Assembly: GCA_038503065.1 (NCBI GenBank)
Contig: JBCAMK010000001.1
Span: forward strand, 3,720,001 to 3,784,000
Source of the DNA: Paragyromitra xinjiangensis
Taxonomy: Eukaryota; Ascomycota; Pezizomycetes; Pezizales; Discinaceae
Direction of reading: 5' to 3'
DNA: 64,000 nucleotides
Shown here: in pieces, positions 1-11,058 of the stretch
Layout of the letters: the number at the start of each line of letters is the position of its first letter
Numbering within the stretch: position 1 is the first letter of the stretch
Notes under the pieces: generated by a model
The model's input: the letters and a program-made list of their open reading frames with translations, nothing else
Told to the model about the DNA's origin: nothing
Databases searched by the model: none
Translations under genes and position numbers: made by a program

Positions 1-1
1 C

Positions 2-151
2 ATTGGTGATCATAGACATGGAAAAGACTGCGGACACGGACATGGCTCAATGAGGAATTCTCGCTCGAAAGGCAAGGGAAAGGCCGGCAAACGGGGCCCC
101 AGCCCAAATGCATATGAGAAGATGCCAAAACCAAAGAAGAAGGCAACTTAG
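2..151 (+). CDS. 3' end of an unidentified protein-coding gene (partial)
   Basis: One frame stays open from the left window edge to a TAG at 149-151. It encodes about 49 residues rich in Gly, Lys, Arg and Pro, with a HGHG-containing start and a PKPKKKAT-type basic end. No start codon is required because the gene would begin outside the window. The composition resembles the basic tail of a nucleic-acid-binding or nucleolar protein, but no domain is visible and I do not recognise the family. It could be a chance open frame. The T-rich sequence just downstream would suit a 3' UTR. Confidence 0.35.
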   Translation: MGDHRHGKDCGHGHGSMRNSRSKGKGKAGKRGPSPNAYEKMPKPKKKAT

Positions 152-759
152 ACGAAATGTGCACGACTGTAGATTGGATTGTGATTGGGCATAGAGAGAA
201 AGAGAAAAACAAGTTTGAGACCTGTGGTTGTTTTTTTCTCTTTTCATTTTTTTCTTGTTTTTTTGAGGCGTAACGTTACGGATGCATGCATTCTCTTCAT
301 TCTTCTAGTCTCCATATTACTTTTTAGTCTTTTTTATTTCTTTTTGTCTCTGGAGAAGATGGGGAAGAAAAAAAAGCTGGCTGGTTGGGTTAACAGTGGC
401 ATTTGGGTTCTTTTTTTTCACTTTTCATCCTCTTTGGCCAAGGTAGTCCATCACGCCTAGTGTATTCGAATATGCTATATCATGATGAAAACTACAATCT
501 GAGTATATTTTGGAATTTACATGGACGATTCTCGTGGACCTCATCGTCGCTGCTGTTCCTTGTGCTTGCTTGTTGTGCCTTGCCAAGCCTCAAATGCAAC
601 GGTTTCTGCGGTCCGTGCGTCTGCAGGCGAGTGAGGCTCAAATATGAACAACGACGACATCAATTTGTAGCTCACATCACAAATTAATCCCCCATAACAT
701 AACTATCATCATCCCCAACTGCTGCTACTTCTCCTCCTCTCCTTAACATCAATCATCCC
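152..759. other. Intergenic stretch upstream of the helicase gene
   Basis: About 600 bases, very T-rich on the plus strand between 225 and 440, with pyrimidine-rich CT tracts just before the helicase start at 760. The small open frames here have low-complexity Phe/Leu/Ser composition and no start context, so I take them as chance. The CT-rich stretch at about 700-755 is the likely core promoter and leader of the downstream gene. Confidence 0.5.
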
Positions 760-3181
760 ATGGCTTCCGCTGACCGCTCCACCGAATCAGAAGAGTATCT
801 ACCGAGCCTCTACCGCCCCTCCACCATATTACCCATTTCTCGCCACAGAAACGCTCTCCTGTACCTCATCGAAAACCATCCAGTGACCATCGTGGTAGGT
901 CAAACCGGGTCTGGGAAGACGACTCAGTTACCGCAATATCTATATGAGGCAGGATGGGCCCAGGATGACAAGATTATCGCGTGTACACAACCCAGGAGGG
1001 TGGCAGCAACAACCGTCGCGACCAGGGTGGCTGAGGAAATGGGTGTGCGGCTGGGAGAAGAGGTTTTGTGAGCCCCTTTCACACCATTTGTCAATTACGT
1101 TGTTGTGGGACTGCATATGCGGGAGTGGGGGAAGGGAAGAGGAAAAAAAAAAATTATTTAAAAAAATTATTTAAGCTGACGTTGCGGGGTTTCTGCGATT
1201 TTGTGCAGGTGGGCTACTCTATACGATTCGAAGATATGACTTCTCCTCGCACGCGGATAAAGTACATGACGGACGGAATGCTCCTCCGAGAAGCCCTCGT
1301 GGATCCTTTGCTATCCAGGTATTCCGTTATAATGATCGACGAGGCACATGAAAGGAGCTTAAGCACCGATATATTGCTCGGCGTTTTGAAAAAAATTAGG
1401 CGAAGACGGAAAGAGTTAAGGGTTGTAGTTAGTTCTGCGACACTTCAGGCAGAAGAGTTTGCTCGGTTCTTTACAGGCACAGAAGATGATGCTGAAATTG
1501 GAAAGGGGAAGGGAAAAGGGAAGGAGGGTGAAGGCAAGGAGTTGGCAAAGATTATTTCGCTAGAAGGCAGATGCTATCCGGTCGACGTGCTCTATCTGGA
1601 GGAGCCTACGGAAAATTACGTGGAGAAAGCCGTACAAACTGTTTTTGATATACATCTCAAGGTACTTGCCATTTTATTTTCGTCTGTTGGTCTATACTTA
1701 TCGTGACTTGTTGGCTGTGATATCTGATGTATCTGAGACATGCAGGAAGGCGAGGGCGACATCCTACTTTTTCTGACTGGTCGGGATGAGATCGAAAACG
1801 CAGTTTCCACGATCCGTGAGCGTTCCCAAGATCTCCATCCCCGGGCCCCGCAGCTTTTACCCTTGCCCTTATATGCGGGACTACCGCACGACCAGCAGCT
1901 CGCCGTTTTTGATCCTGCACCTGAAAATCATCGCAAGGTGATAGTATCTACCAACATCGCCGAAGCGTCCGTCACGATCGAGAAGATAGTATTCGTTATT
2001 GACTCAGGTTTCGTTAAGTTGCGGGCTTTTAATCCACGCACGGGGATTGAGTCGCTCACTGCTGTGCCAATCTCTAAAGCCTCTGCAACCCAGCGCGCAG
2101 GACGGGCGGGCAGAACAAGGGCTGGGAAGTGTTTTAGGTTGTACACTGAGGCGGCATTCAAAGATGAGATGGTGGAAATGGCGATTCTAGAGATACAGAG
2201 GAGTAATCTTGCACCCGTTATTCTTCAATTGAAGGCACTGGGAATTGATAATATCGTTCGCTTCGATTTCATCACCCCTCCTCCTAGCGAGTTAATGGTG
2301 AGGGGTTTAGAACTATTGTATAGTTTGGGAGCTTTGGATGAGTATGCGAGACTTACGAAGCCATTGGGTACAAGAATGGCGGAAATGCCATTAGAGCCCA
2401 TGACAGCAAAAATTGTGAGCTTTTTTTCCAATCCTTCGGCTTGGGAAAAAACCCGCAGAGACTAATCAGAATGCAGTTGCTAAACTCCGTTGAATTCGGT
2501 TGCACAGAACAAATACTGAATATAGCAGCAATGACGAGTGTTCAAAACGTCTTTATCAGTCACGAAGGTGAAAAAAAACCAGCAGAATCTGCCAAGAGAA
2601 AATTTGCAGTTGAAGAAGGCGATCACCTTACACTACTTAATGTCTACCAAGCATTCACCACCAGGGGTCAAAAGTCCTCAAAATGGTGCAAAGACAACTA
2701 CCTTAATTTCAAAGCTTTATCTCGAGCCGTGTCGGTCCGCGCGCAGCTAAAAAAGTATCTAGAAAGGTTTTCTGTGGATGTAGATCAAGCGCGCTCGCGA
2801 TCAGAAACTGCAACTGGCGAAAGCATCAGGAGATGCCTAACAACCGGGTATTTCGCGCACGCGGCTAGGATGCAGCCAGATGGAAGCTTCAGAAACGTAA
2901 GCGGGAATACCATCCTTTGGGCACACCCCAGTAGCGTTATGTTTAATCGGAAATCGGATTGGGTGATATTCCATGAAGTTGTGGAGACTGGAAACAAGAC
3001 ATTTATTCGAGATGTACGGCTTCCCTTCAATCGCTAATCCACCCTAGTGACCCGCGCTGCGGTATATTTCAGGTAGAAAGTATATGTACTAACAGATTTA
3101 ATTGGGTGATCATAGGTTACTTCTATACAGAAAGACTGGTTGTTGGAGTATGCACCGGAGTTCTATCAAGTGCGAAAATGA
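760..3181 (+). CDS. DHX35: DEAH-box RNA helicase, DHX35 type
   Basis: ATP-dependent DEAH/RHA helicase of the DHX35 group, spliceosome-associated in other eukaryotes, expected in the nucleus. Five exons: 760-1062, 1209-1661, 1746-2414, 2477-3013 and 3116-3181, joined in phase, giving about 675 aa (human DHX35 is about 700). Visible in order: Walker [10 protein letters not shown] (about residue 46), TQPRRVAA, the DEAH box, [12 protein letters not shown], the [10 protein letters not shown] block, the QRAGRAGRT motif VI, then helicase-associated ([14 protein letters not shown]) and OB-fold regions ending in [13 protein letters not shown]. Branch sites ACTAAT and TACTAAC precede the last two acceptors. 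A Lys/Gly-rich insert (about residue 195) follows the SAT motif. The intron 1 donor must be GTTTTG to keep the frame. The next gene on the same strand could begin only about 90 bases after the stop. Confidence 0.93.
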
Positions 3182-3272
3182 GAGTAATGTTTGAGCGAGT
3201 TACGCCGCATGTGTAGAATAACCAAAAAAATCTAAAGAAGGCAAGTGTCAAAATTTCCCAGGGGTCAGGGCG

Positions 3273-5089
3273 TTGGGTGGTCTTGGCAGGCACCTTTGGG
3301 GCTACGTATTCTTTCAATGTACACACAACATCCCTTTTGCATCCAGCAGTAACGAGATGTTCAACCACCTCTTTTCAGCATTATACCAGCTTACGGCGCG
3401 CAACACAACTAGTCCTGTGAGTGTGGTAATGCTCCTCACTTGCCTCGCTATTTTAGTGGCTACACAATATCCTCTTGTTCTCTCGTGGCTCCAAGGGTCT
3501 TTCTCGCTCGGATCTTCAACTTTGAGCGCACAATCAGGATTTCGCTCTACGTCATTGCTTGCGCACGGACATGGAATGCAGAAAATCGAGTTTAACGACG
3601 GATCGAACCGAAAAAAGGCCAGAGAACGGGTATTGAAGCAATTGATCAAAACGAAAGGGTGGGAACGGGACACAAGCCATCCTAGACGAAGAGTACTAGC
3701 TGCGCTAGTAGGGTTTTTGGAATACAGGGAGAAAATGGAGGAGGGGGTGCAGAGAAAGAGAAGTGCTTGGGCCAAGTTGAGCGTTAGGCAAAAGGAGGTT
3801 CGTTTCGTTTATTATGCCGTCACTCTTCATCGTTAGTTGTTCTTGATATCAGCACCTTGTTTGGGTTTATTTTCTGCATCAAATCCTTGGCACAAATACT
3901 CAATTCGGTTCTCAAGACGATGGCTGGATTCCTATGGGTAGGGGTTTAACCCCTGGCCTAGAGTTTGCATGGCGAAGTACAGACACTGGTAATTGGTAGT
4001 TTATGACGTAGACTCTCGGAGCAGTAAGGAGTCACGCTATCCATTGGGAGACGAGATCGATCCTCTTTGCTTGTGTTCCTGAACTAATATGAATTTGTTT
4101 AGCTTATGTCTACCGTGCCCTACGCTGAAAAGCTGGAAAAAACGTCCTCGCTCATTAGGGGAAATGATATCCTTGTTCAGAAAATCATCGATCACGGACT
4201 CTGCTACTACGATCTTACATTTACCGAGCTTCTTTCGTTTAGATCAGCACACAAGAACGACTCCCGACCAGTCTCGGACCACGCATCGGTTGTACAATCG
4301 CTGAAGCATTTTATCCGTGACTGGTCCGCGGCTGGAAGTCATGAGCGAGACGTAACGTTTCCGCAAATTCTCACCACCCTAGAAGCGCTCTACCCTGACG
4401 CTGCGGGGCGGGGGGACAAGAAGATCCTCGTTCCTGGCGCAGGATTAGGAAGGATGTCGTATGAGATCGCAGCCATGGGATTTGAGACGATTGCGAACGA
4501 ATTCAGCTTTTACCAAAATCTTGCACATCTGTGGCTGCTTTCGATTCCTAACACAACGCCAAGGGAGTCATTCACCCTATACCCATTTATCAATTGGTGG
4601 TCGCACCAGCGTACCACCGCTTCACTACTCCGTGGTGTAGCTTTCCCGGATACCATCCTGTCGCCTTTGGCGCTTGAAAAACTCTCCCTGATCGACGGTG
4701 ACTTCACCACGGCCTTTTATGCAGACTTTGGGACTTATGACGTCGTGGTGACACTATTTTTCATTGACACGGCGCGCAACATCGTTGATTACCTCGACAA
4801 GATTCATGCTGTATTGAAGGCCGGCGGTGTATGGATTAACCTCGGTCCGCTGCTATATGGGACGGGTCCGTGGGTTGAGCCGTCGCTAGATGAAGTCTTG
4901 GCGATTGCGGAAAAGGTCGGATTTGAATTAATTCCCACGGAGGAGAGGTGGGGGGCAGACACGTTCGCAGATGTGGAGGCATGGAGGGGCAAAGTGAGGG
5001 GTGCATTTGCGGGGTACAGTTGGGATCAACACAGCCTTAGTCGCAACGCATATTCTGCACAATTTTGGGTCGCGAGGAAAAAACTATAG
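3273..5089 (+). CDS. Carnosine N-methyltransferase-like protein (N2227 family) with N-terminal membrane segment
   Basis: SAM-dependent methyltransferase of the N2227/CARNMT1 family. Two exons are inferred: 3273-3797 and 4103-5089, total about 503 aa. The donor GTTCGT at 3798 and the acceptor TTTAG ending at 4102 restore the family reading LSVRQKE-LMSTVPYAEK. Family marks: PYAEKLEKTSSLI, the DWSAAGSHERD block, the SAM loop VPGAGLGRM, NEFSFYQN, INWWSHQR, FFIDTARN and GGVWINLGPLLYG. Residues about 45-73 form a hydrophobic helix, so the protein may be membrane-anchored; animal CARNMT1 is soluble. An internal Met at 3357 is an alternative start that still keeps this helix. The 305-nt intron is long for this window and could hide a missed small exon. 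The substrate in fungi is not certain. Confidence 0.85.
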
Positions 5090-5643
5090 CAACGTATCAT
5101 ATTGGCTGATGTCACGAGGAAGAGGGGAAAATATTTTTTTGTTTCGATATGGGGGGTTATTTGTTATAGCTTAGATTTCTTGATGGTTCGACGATAATAA
5201 TGATAGCATATCTCTGATCTCTACTATCGCGGAATATAATCGAATAGTTTGGCGTATCGGCAGATGTTTAAATGGAAATCTGTTGGGTAGACAAAGAACC
5301 CGATATCTGCTACCATGTTAGTTTTTCAAAACTCATCGGAGGGAAAAGTTTTTCTGTTGAGTTTGGTTCTCAATTACACTGATGAAAATTTTCGCGCAGT
5401 TGCATAGACGATGATTGGAGTGTCCGAGTATGTTTGTTTTTAAGTTTCGCGAGATTAGCGAGTGAATAGAGTACCCTATGTCACTACCAATCGACAATTG
5501 ATATAGTTTTAAATAGTAGTGCTGCTTGACAGTGATTACCGAGGACCCAGTTACTATTTCTACAGTAGTGGTGTAATAAAACCCCGGGAGCTGTTAGAAA
5601 AAAGCACTTTGGGCCTTTAGATTGCTCTAAGCGCGCTTAGGTT

Positions 5644-5934
5644 TTAGACACCAAACAAATCAAATCGTACATAGATACGCCCGCGTAGTACTGCGCGGAG
5701 GAGTTCATCTGGACTCTCATGTCCATATCGCATTGTCCGAAGGTGATATGGAGATTCCATGCATAGTGTAGTGTGGTTTGGAAGCTGACCGATAGATTGG
5801 GCGTTCAGTTTCTTATGCAGTTCCAGGTTTGGAAAAGACCGTTCAAATGCACTTCTCTTTCGGAAACTGAGTTGAAAAAAAATAAATACCAGGAACTGGT
5901 CAATGCTCGTACCCACCCATGCTTGGTCTCGCAC
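5644..5934 (-). pseudogene. Possible coding relic, unidentified
   Basis: A minus-strand frame of 96 codons ending in TAA at 5644-5646. The composition is balanced and protein-like, with phrases such as ERSFPNLELHKKLN and SPDELLRAVLRGR, and no low-complexity bias, unlike the neighbouring chance frames. No promoter or flanking exon is visible and the surroundings are gene-poor. It may be a leftover exon of a decayed gene or transposon. I do not recognise the family. Confidence 0.2.
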
Positions 5935-8440
5935 CTTGGGGATGCGGGTTTTCTTCCGTCATGGGATCGCGAATCGTAAACAGTAGCTCGTGTTAACCAG
6001 ATCACACATTGTCACTCGATAGGCTTACGGAGCAAGGGCTTCGAACAAGGGGGTTTTTCCGTGATGCCGTTTACAGGGTTGAAGAAAAAGAAAGAAAAAA
6101 AAAACCTGGGGATCGCGGAGTAATTTGGGTGTGCTGAAGAAGACACGTTTTTTTTTCTTTTCTAGTTTCTCGGATCTCGCGTACGATAACCTCGGAGCAA
6201 TTAAAAAATAAATTATGGGACGAGTGCTGGTCCATGAAAAGCAGCGTTGACTTCTTTCCAACCGTTACACAAAGCGCGTTACGCTGCCCTTAACTTATCC
6301 ATGAACGAAGATAGAGGAGTAACTCCAGGATGGCCAGAGCAGATATGTTTAATCCCGCACACGTTTGTCGTTATTAATATCGGTTTTCCGATCGATCGAT
6401 CGATCGCATCTCCCATAACCCCGTCCTCCCTGAATAAGCATACGCAGAAATATCGCAAAACCGCCTAGAAATTAATTAAGGAAAGGGGACAGCCTTATGG
6501 GTCCTCCGAAGTGTGAGTGGGCAGATATCAACCCACAATGGAAATGTTTGATTGGTTGTAACGGACAAAAGTTTCAATAGCAACTTGGACAAAGACCCCT
6601 TTACGACCTGTTTTTCCATGGAATTTTCCTTGTTGTCGGTAGCTCCGGTCTCCTCTTTCCAGAAATTCACTTACTTCCCCTCTTTGAATCACTGTTGATT
6701 CCTCACTTTGTTTCGTTTCAATCATTTGTTTCTGTCTAGGTTTTTTTTAACTGAGTTGGCTTAACGGCTGCTAACGCTGCTTCTATGCAGGATCTCTTCG
6801 CTCGCCATTCCCTTCGACTCCTCTTTTTGCTTCTTCCCCTAGGTATGATGCCGTTACTTCGATTCATAGCATAGGACACGGTCCTTTTTTGTGCTTTATT
6901 CTCTTGACTGAGTTCTAACTGATCGAGCTTAAAGTTACTAGTCCACTAGCAATGCATACATACTACAAGGGCTTTAAAATCGTATCCCCTCACCGCATTT
7001 TCGTATTCTAACATCTAGCTTGATTATGTACTGCCCGAGGATCTCCGTGATAGAGGCCGTGTTCCAATCTGCACACATTAGAGGACTATTTGCCAATGTT
7101 CGTATCCGGAAATACCCATGAGGGAGCCGGCATATTACAGGAGGTCCAGTTTCCAATCCTCAGGGGATCCCAGAGACCAAGAAAAAAAATAGTCCGACTT
7201 CGGAGTGCCGGCGCGGGGAAGTCTAGATGTGTTATCCTACCAATTGGTTCAATTGTTCCCAGAGTTAGAAGCCGAATTGATGTCCGGATAACCTGTGATT
7301 CGCGGACGGCCGGCTGGGATGCGCGGAAGTAACCCCAAACAGTTATGCTTAGTGGAGAAATCGGCCAGTCAACTTCTTACCTATTTCGTGATATATTTTC
7401 GGTAGCTGGAGATTAGTTAGTGTCAAACTCACTTTTAGGTACCCCATTGACGCGACTACCATGCCTGCCTCGTTAGGTACATCGTCTGCACCTCGACCTG
7501 CATATGCACCAATTGCTATTTATCCACTACCGACAGTTTAGACCTGGGATTCAGAAACAAAAAAAAACAAAAAAGCGACCTACCACCCACGTTGATCTCT
7601 CGTGATTCAAAGGTGGGCTGAATTCTTTTTTTGTTTCGTTTTCGTTTCCTTTACGTTTCTTGCGTTGTTTGGCTCGTTTCAATTAATTCTTGCGCGGCGT
7701 CGGTAATCTTTCATCCCACTTTGTCTCTCGGTAAATTGATTAAGCTATATCCCACGCGATTACCCCACGGTCTACTTTACAGACTGTGAGAGTTGGCGGT
7801 AGTTGAGATGATCTGTGACGGATAGGTAGTAGGCCCCACGCGATCCGCATGAAATGCTCATTGCTTCTAGAGCTAAACGGGGTTTTGGAGAAGACGTGCG
7901 CTGCTATTCAGGGCCTAGACCAACCAGTAATCTTTTGTTCTTGCATGTGCGATTTGAATCGAGGAAAATAGTTGAGCCTGGAACTTAGCTCGGAGCTATG
8001 ACTATTTTTAATTGAATATTCCCGTACCTTGACATCTCGTGTAGGATTATTAGGTCTTCATGGAGTAACTATAGATTTTAGTTCAGAGTTTTAAATTTCT
8101 TTCTAGAGATAGGGTCTTTGGATTACTTCGCGTAGCGCTTCGCTGTGTTTACTAAAAAAAAAAGTTATCTGGTAATCATAATAACTCACTCGATTTACCT
8201 ATTTCGTCACTCATTCTTCTAAATCGCCCTTAGGTCCCACGCAGAAGGGATAACGAAAAGTAATCGTTCATAAACCCCCACCTAGTAATCGTCCCGCCTA
8301 CGAGAGGTAGGGGTTAAGTTTTTATCATGGTCTAGCCATGGAATTCCAGCACCCTACAAAGAATGTGTCTGAAGTAGGTACAAAATATAATCGCTGATTG
8401 CGTAACATCACCTCTGCCTAGCTCCTTTTGAACAGGTTAA

Positions 8441-8899
8441 ATGTCTAGAATTACTCTGAAACCTGTCTCAGTCAAGGTGGTCCGTGAACTGTTAGCCCCA
8501 GCTCTAAATCAAGCGACGGCTAGACCTTACATGAAAATCTTATTTCAACGTCTTACGCAGTGCCCCTTTACTACATGTATACCTGGTTACATAAAGGAAC
8601 TACAGCATAAAGAACGGGGTAAAATTGTTACCGCATTCTTAAAAACTACAGAAATAACTCGAAACCGGAAGCGCTACAGCATTTGCTGAAGAATCGAGGC
8701 GCACAACTGGTTGAATTTTGTCGTAATCCGGTATTTAGCAGAATACCGTGCCAATATTGTACCAAGTTCACCCCCTTTTTCGTACGTATACTTTACCAGG
8801 GAAAAACAGATTTTTAATCAATTCTTAGACTGCGAGAAGCTCATGTGGAACACCGCTCGAGAAGCTACCAAGCTGTACAATAAAGGTACTGCTGAATAG
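8441..8899 (+). pseudogene. Possible two-frame coding relic, unidentified
   Basis: Two consecutive plus-strand frames (8441-8689 and 8711-8899, 82 and 62 codons) with mixed, protein-like composition lie in otherwise empty DNA. They are in different frames about 20 bases apart, too close for a normal intron, so if they belong together a frameshift or stop separates them. No motif is recognisable. They could be remnants of a mobile-element gene or chance. Confidence 0.15.
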
Positions 8900-9918
8900 C
8901 AGAATGGGGGTGTTTTCTTAACAACTATAGAAAGTAGTCACGGATTTTTCTCTCCATATTTCCGTTAAATCTGGTGTAAAATTTGATCGAGTGGTAAGAA
9001 CAAAATAAGTGAAGGCGTGTTGTCTAGATAGTATCTTCTAGGAGTTTACAAACAATAAAAAGTAATTGAGGTCGTATTTTTTTGTCGTTTATTTCTACTT
9101 AGCAATAAAAGACACTAAAGATGGGCGCTGAATTTGAATTTATATCATGAAATATCACTCGTTATAGAGCAGGATCGGCGATCATGCTCACTCGTCTGCC
9201 CCAAAAAGCTAGATTCCCCTGAAAAATAGCTATAAAAACGGAATTGGTGCGAGCATTTCCGGGAACCTAGTCTGTTGAAGTATAACCCTCCACTCTCTCA
9301 TCCCTAACTTCCTGCTTTCTGTAAACTTGCTTCACTATCCTCTCCTCTTTCTCGAATCGCCTTGGTTTATGCTTCTCGTTTGGGGCTGTAGGAGTGCCTC
9401 CAGAGCTTAGGGCTGGGATGGATGTTATAGAGAAAATCTGGCTTTATAAAAGTTGAACTAATGAATTTGGAGCACAAAGCTCTGGAGTCGTGTTGCTTGG
9501 TATTCTCTAGATGGAAATGTAACTGAAATTAGGCGAAACGTTGAGTGCCGCTAATAATCTCCGAAGAAGTAACTGCAGTAGCTTTTTTCAGATCTGTAGG
9601 GTGTCACTCTGTTCCAGGTCTTCCTATCGATCCCAAGTAGCTTCCCCCCCCGCTCTATTTAGATTCGCCTTGGACTCATAAATTTAGCTATAGACATAAC
9701 CTATCATCAAAATAAACTATAGATAACACCACCCGTTATTTCTCGAGGTTCAGTCAGCAAAAACAAACAAACCCAAGCACAGTTATGTTAGACCTGTAGC
9801 TATTAAAGAGCGAAAGGGGATTTATGATGTTTAGTGTTCATTCTAAGATTCTATAGACTTCCTACCACTAGACTTCCCGACAGGTAGTGAGCTTGGCAAC
9901 AATCAAACCAAAGAACCC

Positions 9919-10557
9919 TCAATCCATCTCTTCCTCACTCTCTTCACAAACAACATCATATCCCTCATCACACCCAAGATCAGCACACGTCTTCCCACTC
10001 TTCCACCACTTCTCCCACCACAGCCCCTCCAACCCATCATCATACTCAATCTCCTCCGCCCAGTGCATTCCTTCATAGCAATACAACTTTAACCTAAAGG
10101 GTCTAGCGCAGCACGTCCACGCTCTCTCTCTGCCCAAGCTTAGACTCACCCCTGGCCTACCAAAATGCCTAACTCTACAGCCCAAGTTTTGATCCTTATC
10201 GTATACTCTATGGCAATAAATGCAGTGCGCAAACGAACCCTCCTGAACCCGAGGTTTTGCAGTAGACTTAGGAATCTGCGGCTTGGGTCTCAATTGGTGG
10301 TCATGAACCTGGGAGAGCAGCATTTCAGAGAGTGTTGCAGGGTCCAGGGACATCAAGTGTCTGCGGAGACCTTCGCGCGTGTAGAAGTAGCTAGCGAGCT
10401 GATCAATCCTCAGTTCAGGCACGGAGAGGTCGGATTCAGATACAGGCTCAGGGGCGACGCAGGTGTGTTTATTGGCCCTTGTAGATGGGGGGCCATCCCC
10501 GAGAGCGGAGATGGAGTAAGAGGCGAGGTCTATGATCTTCTCTTTGTCTTTGGACAT
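9919..10557 (-). CDS. Unrecognised protein with SUMO-interacting-like motif and Cys/His domain (paralog A)
   Basis: Intronless 212-aa protein, tandem paralog of the gene at 11059-11790 on the same strand. The N terminus carries KIIDLAS (residues 7-13), close to a SUMO-interacting motif. A helical segment (about 50-85) precedes a Cys/His block: C112-x2-C115-H116, C127-x3-H131, C149-C150, C160-x4-H165, then an acidic EYDDG, a Trp-rich WWEKWWKSG and C191-x4-C196. The same framework appears in the paralog, which implies selection and probably metal binding. The C terminus is acidic. There is no signal peptide or membrane segment; a nuclear role is inferred only from the SIM-like motif. I do not recognise the family. 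The antisense frame at 10165-10569 is its shadow. Confidence 0.7.
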   Translation of the reverse strand: MSKDKEKIIDLASYSISALGDGPPSTRANKHTCVAPEPVSESDLSVPELRIDQLASYFYTREGLRRHLMSLDPATLSEMLLSQVHDHQLRPKPQIPKSTAKPRVQEGSFAHCIYCHRVYDKDQNLGCRVRHFGRPGVSLSLGRERAWTCCARPFRLKLYCYEGMHWAEEIEYDDGLEGLWWEKWWKSGKTCADLGCDEGYDVVCEESEEEMD

Positions 10558-11058
10558 TTTGAGGGATAAAGGTGGGGCTTTTATTGGAGGTTTGTGGTTA
10601 GCTGTCTGAATGAATTAGAGCGCGTGATAATGGTGATGATGAATTCATTAAGTACATCCAACCACCTGGGTTATGGTACTTAGAGCGTGTGATGTGGTGG
10701 GTGTGACGTTCAGGAAGTAGGAGTTTCATACCTAAAACGTTGGAGAATATATATCAGGAATTAGAGTCTACCTTTTCGTTAAAGTTCGCTGATGTTTGAG
10801 CCCTGCACATCTATTACTTTTTGTTTCCGATGTTGGTGGTTGCCGGTGACTTGAGGTCTAGACTTCAAACGTTCAAAGGGTATGGTTGACCTGAAACACA
10901 GATAAGTCCTCCGAGGAACAGGCCTATTCATAAGAGGAAATATGTGCCATACAGCTACCCTTAATAATACTTTTAACATGAAATCAAGAACTTCCGCCCT
11001 ACGAAGGAAACCCCCAAAAAAAGACCACCATAATTCATTTTCAAGTTTTCTTTAACAC
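10558..11058. other. Spacer between the tandem paralogs
   Basis: About 500 bases separating paralog B's stop from paralog A's start. It should hold the 3' end of B and the promoter of A. At about 10634-10656 lies a TGATGATGAATTCATTAAG-type stretch that recurs at 23208-23231. No gene is seen. Confidence 0.45.

Larger units (their letters stand above)
5090..9918. other. Gene-poor intergenic region
   Basis: Nearly 5 kb without a gene I can model. It is AT-rich with long A and T runs (for example 6100-6160, 7557-7575, 8152-8163) and a short GATC tandem tract at 6391-6407. Two weak coding-like relics are listed separately. I see no terminal inverted repeats, reverse-transcriptase motif or tRNA. 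It is probably decayed repeat sequence, but nothing proves the origin. Confidence 0.5.

Noticed and set aside
10165..10569. 134-codon plus-strand frame
   Set aside because: It lies antisense to paralog A, whose Cys/His pattern is conserved with its neighbour; this frame is the shadow.
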